Assembly (NCBI RefSeq): GCF_900110575.1
Contig: NZ_FOEF01000021.1
Location: forward strand, 121,337-185,336
From: Amycolatopsis saalfeldensis
GTDB taxonomy: Bacteria > Actinomycetota > Actinomycetes > Mycobacteriales > Pseudonocardiaceae
DNA length: 64,000 nt
Direction of reading: 5' to 3'
Made by a program: the position numbers and the translations under genes
Part shown: in pieces, positions 7,878-16,167 of the stretch
How the letters are laid out: each line of letters begins with the position of its first letter
Position numbering within the stretch: position 1 is the stretch's first letter
The notes under the pieces: model-generated
The model's input: the letters and a program-made list of their open reading frames with translations, nothing else
Database searches by the model: none
Told to the model about the DNA's origin: nothing

Positions 7878-8548
7878 GCGACGATCGTGGCACACCGGCC
7901 GCGGGCGCGTCGCGCGAGCACGACCAGGCGCAGGGAGAGCAGCGCCCACGCCACCATCAGCACCCCGCACGGAACGCTGAGGAACAGCCTCGACGGGTCG
8001 ACCGCGCCCGTCGCGATGAGCAGCGCGCTGATCGAGACCAGGTTGATCCCGACCGCCACGGTGATCAGCGCGCCGCAGATCCGGGCCAGCCGGACGCCGT
8101 CGACCCGGCGGCTGAGCCAGCGTGTGCCGAGCAGGGTGGCCAGCCCGACGAGCGGGACCGTGAAGATCGCCGCGTGCGACAGCTGGATGATCCCCATGTA
8201 CCAGCCCGGGCTCGGCGTCGACAGCCTGGTCCAGTCGCCGAAGGTCAGGAGCCGGGCGAAGTCCCAGCCCAGCGACATCGCCGGGATGCCGACGATGAGT
8301 TTCCACAGCGTCCGCACCCCGCTGTGCATGCTCAGCTCGGCCTGGTAGTCCCCGGCGACCACGCCCGCCTCGCCGAAGTCGGCGACGGCGCGGCGCTCGG
8401 CCTCGTCGTCGGACCAGCCGCCGGCCCGATAGGCCTCCGCGGCGTCGCGCAGCCCGTCGCCCGCCTCCCCGAGCAGGTCGGCCTTCGCCGACCGGCAGCC
8501 GATCAGCCGCCGGTCGAGGTCCTCGAGGTACTCGTCGATCACGTTCAC
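7874..8548 (-). CDS. HAAS-domain membrane protein partnered with PadR
   Basis: A 224-residue protein. The N-terminal ~75 residues (VIDEYLEDLDRRLIGC, then ADLLGEAGDGLRDAAEAY, and AVADFGEAGVVA) match the HAAS/permease-prefix signalling domain that is encoded next to PadR regulators. Four or five hydrophobic segments follow. HAAS proteins are thought to work with PadR, but the signal is unknown. The GTG overlaps the padR stop as GTGA and its own stop overlaps the next gene the same way. Confidence 0.75.
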   Translation of the reverse strand: MNVIDEYLEDLDRRLIGCRSAKADLLGEAGDGLRDAAEAYRAGGWSDDEAERRAVADFGEAGVVAGDYQAELSMHSGVRTLWKLIVGIPAMSLGWDFARLLTFGDWTRLSTPSPGWYMGIIQLSHAAIFTVPLVGLATLLGTRWLSRRVDGVRLARICGALITVAVGINLVSISALLIATGAVDPSRLFLSVPCGVLMVAWALLSLRLVVLARRARGRCATIVA

Positions 8549-8868
8549 TCGCTCCCCCGCAGGACGCCGCCGATCACCGTGGTGAACTCCTGCCATTCGG
8601 CCCGCTCGGCGGCGAGCTCCTGCTGCCCCGGCCGCGTGAGGCGGTAGGTGCGGCGCTTCCGGCCGGCCACGACGTCCCACTCGCTGGCCAGGTAGCCGGC
8701 CCGTTCGAGCCGTCGCAGGGCCGGGTACACGGTCCCGGTGGGCAGGTCGAGCGCACCGTCGCTGCGCAGCGACAGCGCCTCGATGATCGCGTAGCCGTGC
8801 AGCTTCCGGCCATCGAGCACCGCCAGCAACAGCGCGTCCAGGTGTCCGCGCAAGGTGTCTGCCTTCAT
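8545..8868 (-). CDS. PadR-family transcriptional regulator
   Basis: A 107-residue winged-helix regulator. The PadR signature is clear: LLAVLDGRKLHGYAIIEAL, LPTGTVYPALRRLERAGYL and GRKRRTYRLTRPGQQEL. The short C-terminal dimerisation helix makes it a PadR-s2-like minimal member. It heads a five-gene overlapping operon and is divergent from cydA. A 12-bp perfect palindrome in the shared upstream region could be its operator. TAGGGT (complement of 8877-8882) is a possible -10 that would give an almost leaderless message. Confidence 0.88.
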   Translation of the reverse strand: MKADTLRGHLDALLLAVLDGRKLHGYAIIEALSLRSDGALDLPTGTVYPALRRLERAGYLASEWDVVAGRKRRTYRLTRPGQQELAAERAEWQEFTTVIGGVLRGSE

Positions 8869-8970
8869 AGGTTGTCACCCTACCCATACCAACCCCTGGA
8901 AGGGTAATGCGAACGGGCCTCGAAAGACCTCCGGGGAAACCCTGAGATTTCCCCGACTTCATAGATTTCC

Positions 8971-8999
8971 TTGCTACATGTAGCCACGCTACCTATAGG
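8971..8999 (+). promoter_or_regulatory. cydA promoter with overlapping palindrome
   Basis: TTGCTA (8971-8976) and TATAGG (8994-8999) are separated by 17 bases, a good vegetative-type promoter ending eight bases before the cydA ATG, so the leader would be one or two bases. The perfect 12-bp palindrome GCTACATGTAGC (8973-8984) covers the -35 and could be an operator for the divergent PadR regulator or another repressor. No Rex-type site was seen. Confidence 0.5.
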
Positions 9000-9007
9000 G
9001 TTGCGGC

Positions 9008-10174
9008 ATGGACGCACTCCCGATCGCGAGACTCCAGTTCGCGACGACGACCTCGTTCCACTTCCTGTTCGTGCTGCTCACGCTGGGCCTGGTCACGCTG
9101 GTGGCGATCATGCAGACCCGCGCCGCGCTCGGCGGGAAGCCCGAGCTGGCCAGGATGACCCGGTTCTGGGGCCGGCTGTACGTGATCAATTACGCGCTGG
9201 GCATCGCCACCGGAATCGTGATGGAATTCCAGTTCGGACTCACTTGGACCGGACTGTCCGCATTCGCCGGAGACGTCTTCGGCGCGCCACTGGCGATCGA
9301 GACGCTGGTGGCGTTCTTCCTCGAGTCCACCTTCCTGGGATTGTGGATCTTCGGCTGGGGCCGGCTGAACAAGTGGGTGCACCTGGCGCTGGTCTGGCTC
9401 GTCGCGCTCACCGCGTACGCCTCGACGCTGTTCATCATGGTGACCAACTCGTTCCTCCAGGACCCGGTCGGCAGCCACGTCCAGGGCGGCGTGCTGCGGC
9501 TCGACAGCTTCGGCGCGCTGTTCACCAACCCGGCGCTCGTGTCGTCGCTGCCGCACCTGCTCTCGGCGGCGCTGCTGACCGGCGGCTTCTTCGTGACGGG
9601 GGTGAGCGCGTACCACTTCCTCAAGCGCACCACGGAGATCGAGTTCTTCCGCCGCTCGATGCGGATCGGCGTGCTGACGGCGTTGGCCGGCAGCATCCTC
9701 ACGGTCAACCAGGGCTTCGCGCAGTTCGGCGAGCTGAAGATGTACCAGCCGGGCAAGCTGGGCCAGGCCAGTGTCGGGCTGCCGCTGGGACTGATGATCG
9801 GCGTCGGCTTCCTCGCGCTGCTGTGCTCGCTGGCCGGCACGGTGCTGCTGTTCCGGAACTGGCTGACCCGCGCCCGGCCGCTGCTGTACCTGATGGTGCC
9901 CGCGATCGCGCTGCCGTTCGCCGCCGCGATCTGCGGCTGGCTCGTGCGGGAGGTCGGCCGTCAGCCGTGGCTGATCTGGGGGAAGCTGCGCACCGCGGAC
10001 GCGCTCGCCGGGGTCGGCGCGGGCCAGATCCTGTTCTCCTTCATCGCTTTCTCGCTGCTGTTCCTCATTCTCGCGGTGGCCGACTGGGTGCTGCTGGCCC
10101 GGATCGCGCGCCGCGGCCCGGAATCCGCGTCGGCACCGGCCGAGCCCGAACTGCCCGTCCTGAGTGGAGTCTGA
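9008..10174 (+). CDS. cydA: Cytochrome bd-type oxidase subunit I, Q-loop absent
   Basis: A 388-residue integral membrane subunit, far shorter than the ~500-520 residues usual for CydA. Heme-ligand equivalents are present: His18 (heme b595), His183 in LPHLLSAALL and Met263 in GLMIGVG (heme b558). So are Glu98 and Glu106 in IETLVAFFLEST and the GRQPW motif (317-321). The periplasmic Q-loop normally between YQPxKL and the Met helix is missing: YQPGKLG (246-252) runs almost directly into LPLGLMIG. In E. coli that loop binds quinol (Lys252, Glu257). Electron donor and product are therefore uncertain. It is followed two bases later by cydB. Confidence 0.88.
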   Translation: MDALPIARLQFATTTSFHFLFVLLTLGLVTLVAIMQTRAALGGKPELARMTRFWGRLYVINYALGIATGIVMEFQFGLTWTGLSAFAGDVFGAPLAIETLVAFFLESTFLGLWIFGWGRLNKWVHLALVWLVALTAYASTLFIMVTNSFLQDPVGSHVQGGVLRLDSFGALFTNPALVSSLPHLLSAALLTGGFFVTGVSAYHFLKRTTEIEFFRRSMRIGVLTALAGSILTVNQGFAQFGELKMYQPGKLGQASVGLPLGLMIGVGFLALLCSLAGTVLLFRNWLTRARPLLYLMVPAIALPFAAAICGWLVREVGRQPWLIWGKLRTADALAGVGAGQILFSFIAFSLLFLILAVADWVLLARIARRGPESASAPAEPELPVLSGV

Positions 10175-10176
10175 CC

Positions 10177-11175
10177 ATGGCGACCTTCTGGTGGTGCGGG
10201 CTGGGCCTGCTGCTCGGCGGCTACTTCGGCCTGGCCGGCTACGACTACGGCGTCGGGCTGCTGCTGCCCGGGCTCGGGCGCGCCGACGAGCCCCGGGCAC
10301 GGCGGGCGCTCGGTGCGCTGGGGCCGTTTTTCCTGGCCAACGAGGTGTGGCTGGTCGCCGCGGTCGGGGTCCTGTTCGGCGCGTTCCCGCACCTGGAGGG
10401 CAAGGTCTTCGCCGGGGCGTACGCGCTGGTGGTGGTCCTGCTGCTGGGGCTGGTGACGTTCACCGCGTCGGTACAGCTGCGCAGCCGGCGGCCGGGCGCG
10501 CGCCGCGGCCCCTGGTCGTTCGGCATCACGGCGGGCGCGCTGGTCACGGCGGTCTCGTGGGGGCTGTTCCTCGGCAACCTGGTGCTGGGCCTGCCCGTGG
10601 ACGCGCACGGCGGCCCGGTGGACGACGTCCTTGCGCTCTTCACCCCGTACGCCGTGCTGTGGGGCCTCGGCTTCGTGGCCCTGTTCTGCTTGCAGGGCGC
10701 GGTTTTCCTCGCGGTGCGGGGCCCGGCCGAGCTCACCGGACGCGCGCTGCGGCTGGCCCGCTCGGCGGCCCTGCCGGTGGGCGGTTTCCTGCTGATCGCG
10801 ACGGTCTGGGGCACGATCGTGGTGCACGGCGCGTCGTGGCTCGCGCCGGTGGTGACGTTGCTCGCGTTCGCCGCGTTCGCCACTGTCCTCTTCGGACTTC
10901 GGACCGGCCGGAGCCGGCTCGCGCTGCCCGCGGTGATGCTGCTGTCCGCGACACCGGCGCTGCTCGTGGGCGTGCTCCGGTTCCCGACAGTGCTGACGTC
11001 CAGTGTGGACCCGGCGTACGCGCTGACCGTGGACGCCGCGGCCACCGCGCCCGAGACGGCGGCGCTGCTGGCCTGGTTCGCGGTGCCGTCGGTGCTGCTG
11101 CTGATCGTGGTGCAGTGGCTGACCTGGCGGATGAACCGCGCACCGGTCGACCGCGGCTCGCTGCTGCACTTCTAG
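10177..11175 (+). CDS. cydB: Cytochrome bd-type oxidase subunit II
   Basis: A 332-residue membrane protein with about eight or nine hydrophobic helices. The N-terminus GYFGLAGYDYGVGLLLP corresponds to the conserved CydB start, where most members have DGFDLG, and FFLANEVWLVAAVGVLFGAFP is the next conserved helix. It supports subunit I in O2 reduction. The ATG is two bases after the cydA stop and preceded by GGAG. It lies in a cydABDC operon. Confidence 0.9.
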   Translation: MATFWWCGLGLLLGGYFGLAGYDYGVGLLLPGLGRADEPRARRALGALGPFFLANEVWLVAAVGVLFGAFPHLEGKVFAGAYALVVVLLLGLVTFTASVQLRSRRPGARRGPWSFGITAGALVTAVSWGLFLGNLVLGLPVDAHGGPVDDVLALFTPYAVLWGLGFVALFCLQGAVFLAVRGPAELTGRALRLARSAALPVGGFLLIATVWGTIVVHGASWLAPVVTLLAFAAFATVLFGLRTGRSRLALPAVMLLSATPALLVGVLRFPTVLTSSVDPAYALTVDAAATAPETAALLAWFAVPSVLLLIVVQWLTWRMNRAPVDRGSLLHF

Positions 11176-11194
11176 GGCTTCGGAGGGGGAGAAC

Positions 11195-12739
11195 ATGCCG
11201 TCACTGCCCGGTTTACGCCGGTATCTGGCCGTCCTCGGGGTGCTGGGCGCGCTGACCGCGGGCGCGGTGCTCGTCCAGGCCGAGGGGCTCGCCACCCTGC
11301 TCACCGGCGGCGGGATCGGCACCGCGTTGCTCATCGCGGTGTTCGCCCGGGTGCTGCTGGCGCTGGCCCAGGGCGTGGTCAGCGGACGGTTCGCGGCGGC
11401 CGCGCAGGCCGGGCTGCGCCGTCGCCTGCTGGGCTCGGACTCCCCCGCGGTGGCGACCCGCGTGATCAAGGGGGCCGACGCGGCCGAAGCGCACCTCACC
11501 GGGTACCTGCCGGCGCTGGTGGTGTCCGCCGTGGTGCCGGTGGCCGTGCTGGCCCGGCTGTTCTCGGCCGATCTGGCCTCGGCGCTGGTGGTGACCGTGA
11601 CGCTGCCGTTGATCCCGGTGTTCGCCGCGCTGGTCGGCGCGCACACGCGGGCCAGGACCGAGCGGCAGTGGGCCCTGCTGACCAAGCTGGGCGGGCACTT
11701 CCTGGACGTGGTCCGCGGCCTGCCGACGCTGAAGCTGTTCGGCCGCGCCGCCGCGCAGGCCAAGACCGTGCGCGCGATGGCCGAAGCCCACACCGGCGCG
11801 ACCATGAAGACCCTGCGCGTCGCCTTCCTTTCCGCGCTGGTGCTGGAACTGGTCGCGACGCTGTCCATCGCGCTGATCGCCGTGCCGATCGGGTTCCGGC
11901 TGCTGGACGGCTCGATGTCCGCCCGCACCGCGATGCTGGTACTGGTGCTCGCGCCCGAGGCATACCTGCCGCTGCGCGCCGCGGGCGCGAAGTTCCACGC
12001 GGCGGCCGAGGGGCTCACGGCGATGCGCGAGATACTGGCCGAACCCGTCGCGACCCGATCCGGCGGCACGGCGACCCGGCGGCGGGGCGCGCCGGAGGTT
12101 GTCTTCGACCGGGTCTCGGTGCAGTACGGCGACCGGCCGGCACTGTCCGAAGTGGACTTGACGCTGCGGGCGGGCGAGGCCGTCGCGCTGGTGGGGCCGA
12201 GCGGCGCGGGCAAGTCCACGATGCTGGCCGTCCTGCTGGGTTTCGTCCCGCCGACGGCGGGCCGGGTGCTGGTGGACGGCGTCGACCTGCGCGAGCTGGA
12301 CCACGAGGAATGGCACCGCGACCTCGCCTGGCTGCCGCAGCGCCCGACGCTGTTCAGCGGGACCGTCGCCGGGAACATCGCGATGGGCGGCCCGCGTGAC
12401 GTCGCGGCCGCGGCCCGCGCCGCCGCGCTGGACGACGTCGTCGCCACCCTGCCCCAGGGCTATGCGACCCGGATCGGCGAGCTGGGCGCGGGCCTGTCGG
12501 CGGGGCAGCGGCAACGGGTCGGGCTGGCCCGCGCGCTGGCCCGCACCGACGCGTCGCTGGTCCTGCTCGACGAGCCGACCGCCCGGCTCGACGCCGGCAC
12601 CGAGCGCACCGTGCTCGACGGCGCCCGCCGCCTGCTGCCCGGCCGCACCGCGCTGCTCGTCGCCCACCGCCCGGCCATGGCGGCACTGGCGACGCGGGTC
12701 GTCGAACTGCGGGGCGGCCGTGTGCCGCAAGCCGTCTGA
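11195..12739 (+). CDS. cydD: ABC exporter half, CydD-like
   Basis: A 514-residue half-transporter: six transmembrane helices, then an ATP-binding domain with Walker A GPSGAGKST, signature LSAGQRQRVGLARAL and Walker B LVLLDEPTARLD. In E. coli CydDC exports cysteine/glutathione or handles heme needed for cytochrome bd assembly; here it follows cydAB directly. The ATG is preceded by GGAGGGGGAG. Twenty bases separate it from cydB and nineteen from cydC, consistent with one operon. Confidence 0.9.
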   Translation: MPSLPGLRRYLAVLGVLGALTAGAVLVQAEGLATLLTGGGIGTALLIAVFARVLLALAQGVVSGRFAAAAQAGLRRRLLGSDSPAVATRVIKGADAAEAHLTGYLPALVVSAVVPVAVLARLFSADLASALVVTVTLPLIPVFAALVGAHTRARTERQWALLTKLGGHFLDVVRGLPTLKLFGRAAAQAKTVRAMAEAHTGATMKTLRVAFLSALVLELVATLSIALIAVPIGFRLLDGSMSARTAMLVLVLAPEAYLPLRAAGAKFHAAAEGLTAMREILAEPVATRSGGTATRRRGAPEVVFDRVSVQYGDRPALSEVDLTLRAGEAVALVGPSGAGKSTMLAVLLGFVPPTAGRVLVDGVDLRELDHEEWHRDLAWLPQRPTLFSGTVAGNIAMGGPRDVAAAARAAALDDVVATLPQGYATRIGELGAGLSAGQRQRVGLARALARTDASLVLLDEPTARLDAGTERTVLDGARRLLPGRTALLVAHRPAMAALATRVVELRGGRVPQAV

Positions 12740-12758
12740 GACCCGGGAGAAGGACACT

Positions 12759-14327
12759 GTGGACATTCCCCGACTGATCCGGGCGGCGCTGCTCGCCGCC
12801 GGGGCCGAGCTGTCCGGGCTGGCGCTGACCGGCACCGCGGCCTGGCTCCTGCTGCGCGCGGCGGAACGGCCGCCGCTCGCCGCGCTCACCGTGGCCGTGC
12901 TCGCCGTGCGGGTGTTCGCGTTGCTGCGCGGCGGTTTGCGCTACGCGGAGCGCCTCGCCGGGCACGAAGTGGTGCTGCGCCATCTCGCCGAACTGCGCAC
13001 CCGCGTCTACGAGGCGCTGCTGCCCCAGCGCGTCGCACGGCACTCGGGTGCCGACCTCGTGACCCGGCTGGTGTCCGATGTGGACGCGGTGCAGGACGCC
13101 GTGCTCCGGCTGCTGCTGCCCGCCGGGGTCGCGATGATCGCCGGAGTCGTGGTGACCACCGTCGTCGCGCTGGCGAGCCTTCCCGCGGCCGCCGCGGTGG
13201 CCACCGGGCTGGTGGTCGCGGCCCTGCTCCCCTGGCCGGCCGCCCGCCTCACCGCCGCCGCGTCCGCGGCTGCCGCACCGGCCCGGCAGGAGCTGGCCGA
13301 ACGCGCGGTCGAGCTGAGCACCGGCCGTCGCGAGCTGATCGCGTACGGCGCCGAACCAGCGGCTCGCGCGGCCGCCGGCGCCGTGGCCGACGGGCTCGCC
13401 GCGCGGTCACGCCGGACCTCCGCGTGGATGGCCGCGCTCACCGCGGCCGGGGTGCTCGTCCAGCTCGCCACCACGGCCGCCGTCGCGCTGCTCAGTGCCG
13501 CGAGCGTCCCGGTCACGGCGGCGCTGACGCTGTCCGTGATGGCGCTGTTCGAGGTGGTCCTGCCGCTGACCGCGGCCTCCCGGCGGCTGCCGGAGGTGCG
13601 CGCCTCGCTCCGCCGCGTCCGCGCGGTGCTGGGCGAACGGCCGACGCCGCGCGAGGACGAAGAACCGGGCCCCGGTCACCTGCGGCTGCACGACGTCGGC
13701 GTCACCCACCCCGGCCGCCCGCCGGCGCTCGCCGGGGTCAGCCTCGACCTGCCGCCGGGGCGGCGCCTCGGCATCCTCGGCCCGTCGGGCTCGGGCAAGA
13801 CGACGCTGCTGCACGTCCTGCTCGCCTTCGTCGAGCCGACGTCCGGCCACGTCACCATCGACGGCCGCCCGCTGCGGGAGCACGACGCCCGGGTCGTCTC
13901 GGGGGCGCTCGCCGACGCGCACGTCTTCCACACCACCGTCCGCGAGAACCTCCGCCTGGCCAAACCACGCGCGACCGACGGCGAACTGCTCGAAGCCTGC
14001 GCGACCGCGGGCTTCGACCTGCCGCTGGACCGCGGCACCGGACCGGACGGAGCCGCGCTGTCCGGTGGCCAGCGTCAGCGCCTGGCGCTGGCGCGCGCCG
14101 TGCTCGCCGCGCCGCCGGTGCTCCTGCTGGACGAGCCGGTGGAGGGCCTGGACCCCGAGCACGGTGACGAGGTGCTGGCCCGGGTGCTGGCCGCCGCGAA
14201 GGGGACGGTCGTGCTGGTCACCCACCGGCCCGGGCAGCTGGCCGGGTTCGACCAGGTGCTCACCCTGGCGGACGGCCGGCCCGCACCTCGCGCATCGGCG
14301 GCCGGTCCAGCACCGGGATCTCGGTGA
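12759..14327 (+). CDS. cydC: ABC exporter half, CydC-like
   Basis: A 522-residue partner of CydD. It has a membrane domain with EXXAGHEVVLRHLAELR-type coupling sequence, then Walker A GPSGSGKTT, signature LSGGQRQRLALARAV and Walker B VLLLDEPVEGLDP. The Walker B Asp is followed by Glu as expected for a catalytic site. The GTG at 12759 has GGGAGAAGG upstream. Its last 68 bases overlap gpgS on the other strand, so the two convergent transcripts must run through each other's 3' ends. Confidence 0.9.
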   Translation: MDIPRLIRAALLAAGAELSGLALTGTAAWLLLRAAERPPLAALTVAVLAVRVFALLRGGLRYAERLAGHEVVLRHLAELRTRVYEALLPQRVARHSGADLVTRLVSDVDAVQDAVLRLLLPAGVAMIAGVVVTTVVALASLPAAAAVATGLVVAALLPWPAARLTAAASAAAAPARQELAERAVELSTGRRELIAYGAEPAARAAAGAVADGLAARSRRTSAWMAALTAAGVLVQLATTAAVALLSAASVPVTAALTLSVMALFEVVLPLTAASRRLPEVRASLRRVRAVLGERPTPREDEEPGPGHLRLHDVGVTHPGRPPALAGVSLDLPPGRRLGILGPSGSGKTTLLHVLLAFVEPTSGHVTIDGRPLREHDARVVSGALADAHVFHTTVRENLRLAKPRATDGELLEACATAGFDLPLDRGTGPDGAALSGGQRQRLALARAVLAAPPVLLLDEPVEGLDPEHGDEVLARVLAAAKGTVVLVTHRPGQLAGFDQVLTLADGRPAPRASAAGPAPGSR

Positions 14328-15168
14328 CGTCGGGCAGCCACTCCCCGGAGACCTGCACGAACTGCGTCAGCCGCGCGGTGGCGTCGGTGGGCACGCCGCA
14401 GCGGGCGAGGGCCGTGCCGAGGATCTGACGTGCCATCACGCCCAGTTGCAGCAGCGAGCGGTTGCGATGCTTGCGGACGCCCAGGTTGACCTGCGCGAGC
14501 GCGTCGAGGCCGTGACGGGCCTCGACGTCGAGCAGCAGCCCGATCTCCACGCCGTAACCACCCGCGAACGGCACCGACTCGAAGAACTCGCGCGTGCCCG
14601 CGTACTCGCCGCCGAGCGGCTGCACGAGGTCCGAGAGCGCCGGGCGCAACGAGGAGAGCACGGGCCGGGCCAGCAGCTCGGTCACGCGGCCGCCGCCGGT
14701 GCTCTCGAGCCGCAGCGGCCGTCGGTAGAAGCCCTTGACCAGGTGCACGCCGGACTCGGTGAGCAGCGGGCCGAGCAGCGACGGCACGAACGCCGGGTCC
14801 GGGTCGACCAGGTCGGAGTCGAGGAACACCACGAGGTCGCCGGCGGTGGCCGCGAGCGACCGCCAGAGCACCTCGCCCTTGCCGGGCCGGGGCGCCAGGC
14901 CGGGCAGCACGTCCTCACGCCGTACCACCCGCGCGCCGGCGGCCTCGGCCAGCGCGGCCGTCGCGTCGGTCGAGCCGGAGTCCATCACCACCAGCTCGTC
15001 GACGACGGTGCCGAGCAGCGGCCACACGGACGCGACGACACCACCGACCGTCCGCTCCTCGTCGAGCGCAGGCAGCACGACGGACACCGTCCGGCCACGC
15101 TTCGCCGCGAGGATGTCGGCGGGCGTCCATCGCGGCTCCTGCCAGGTGCGACGTTCGAACCAGGTCAT
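14260..15168 (-). CDS. gpgS: Glucosyl-3-phosphoglycerate synthase
   Basis: A 302-residue GT-A retaining transferase (GT81). It makes glucosyl-3-phosphoglycerate from NDP-glucose and 3-phosphoglycerate, the first step toward methylglucose lipopolysaccharides that regulate fatty acid synthesis in mycobacteria and relatives. Visible motifs are SVVLPALDEERTVGGVV for nucleotide binding, VMDSGSTDAT, PGKGEVLWRSL and the metal site FLDSDLVDPDP. Rv1208 is the mycobacterial counterpart and is likewise near tagA. It diverges from the PlsC gene with 55 bases between starts. Confidence 0.92.
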   Translation of the reverse strand: MTWFERRTWQEPRWTPADILAAKRGRTVSVVLPALDEERTVGGVVASVWPLLGTVVDELVVMDSGSTDATAALAEAAGARVVRREDVLPGLAPRPGKGEVLWRSLAATAGDLVVFLDSDLVDPDPAFVPSLLGPLLTESGVHLVKGFYRRPLRLESTGGGRVTELLARPVLSSLRPALSDLVQPLGGEYAGTREFFESVPFAGGYGVEIGLLLDVEARHGLDALAQVNLGVRKHRNRSLLQLGVMARQILGTALARCGVPTDATARLTQFVQVSGEWLPDVTEIPVLDRPPMREVRAGRPPG

Positions 15169-15223
15169 GGGGCCGATCGTGCCATGCTGGGGAAGCCGCC
15201 CGGCCCCACTGGAGGGAGACCCC

Positions 15224-15898
15224 TTGCTGCCCCTGCTCCTCCGCTTCGTCGTCGGCCCGCTGGTCCGCGTGCTCTACCGCCCGCGGATCGAGGGCCTGGC
15301 GAACATCCCGGCCGAAGGCCCGGTGCTGCTGGCCTCGAACCACCGGGCAGCGCTCGACACCGGTGTGATCACCTTCACCACCCCGCGCCAGGTCCGGTTC
15401 TTGGGCAAGGCGGAGTACTTCACCGGCAAGGGCCTCAAAGGACGGTTCATCGCCAAGTCGCTCGACGCGCTGGGCTACGTCCCGGTCGAGCGCGGCAACG
15501 CCCAGGCCGGCCTCGCCGCGCTGGAGGCGGGCCGCAAGGTGCTGGAGGCGGGCGGCGTCTTCGCCATCTACCCCGAGGGCACCCGGTCACTGGACGGCCG
15601 CCTGCACCGCGGCCACACCGGCGTGGCCGCGCTGGCGCTCTCGACCGGCGCCAAGGTCGTCCCGGTCGCCCTGTCCGGCACCGAGGGCATCCAGCCCGGC
15701 GGCGCGAAGATCCCCCGCCTGGCCAAGATCAAGGTCGTCTTCGGCGAGCCGCTGGACTTCTCCCGTTACGAGGGCCAGGACTCGTCGCCGGCCATCCGCC
15801 GCTCGGTCACCGACGAGATCATGTACATGATCCTGGAGCTGTCCGGCCAGGAGTACGTGGACCGCTATCACAAACGCCCCGACGAGGGCGCCGCCTGA
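15224..15898 (+). CDS. 1-acyl-glycerol-3-phosphate acyltransferase (PlsC family)
   Basis: A 224-residue acyltransferase that adds an acyl chain to lysophosphatidate or a related acceptor at the membrane. The HX4D motif is NHRAALD, the acceptor-site motif is IYPEGTRS, and PVALSGTEGI follows. The TTG at 15224 is preceded by GGAGGGAG. An N-terminal hydrophobic segment fits a membrane-associated enzyme. It may belong functionally with gpgS in lipid metabolism, but the two are divergent and this is inference. Confidence 0.88.
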   Translation: MLPLLLRFVVGPLVRVLYRPRIEGLANIPAEGPVLLASNHRAALDTGVITFTTPRQVRFLGKAEYFTGKGLKGRFIAKSLDALGYVPVERGNAQAGLAALEAGRKVLEAGGVFAIYPEGTRSLDGRLHRGHTGVAALALSTGAKVVPVALSGTEGIQPGGAKIPRLAKIKVVFGEPLDFSRYEGQDSSPAIRRSVTDEIMYMILELSGQEYVDRYHKRPDEGAA

Positions 15899-16167
15899 CC
15901 TGATACGGCCATAAGATAAATCGATAAACGACAAACTTTCTCCGGTTACGCCAGATGGTCCAGTCCAGTATTGAACGGCGCTTCTGACAGGAAGTCAAAA
16001 GGACTAAAAGGCGAACATCGCTAATCGGTATTGCCACCGGAGCACTGCGTCAGTAATCTGTCACCCGCCGTCACCGGCATTCGTTCCGGTTCACGACTCC
16101 CCTGCGGTTCCGGGAATTCGCGGTGCCGGCTGTCGCCGCCTTCGCCCTTCCACGGACGGGAACCCGC
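15899..16167. other. Non-coding stretch before the NRPS gene
   Basis: These 269 bases hold no supported gene. The first 150 are distinctly AT-richer than the surroundings (for example AAGATAAATCGATAAACGAC near 15911), which suggests a promoter or regulatory region for the specialised-metabolism genes. No confident -35/-10 pair or operator could be picked out by eye. Confidence 0.4.

Noticed and set aside
9961..12447. Very long open frame (828 codons) on the minus strand across cydA/cydB/cydD
   Set aside because: It is the antisense shadow of high-GC coding sequence; it is low-complexity, rich in Ser/Arg/Ala, and the plus strand has clear cyd genes with all motifs.
14260..14327. 68-base overlap of cydC and gpgS as a sign of a wrong stop or frameshift
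   Set aside because: Both C-termini are of normal length and the overlap is tail-to-tail, a common arrangement; neither frame needs correction.
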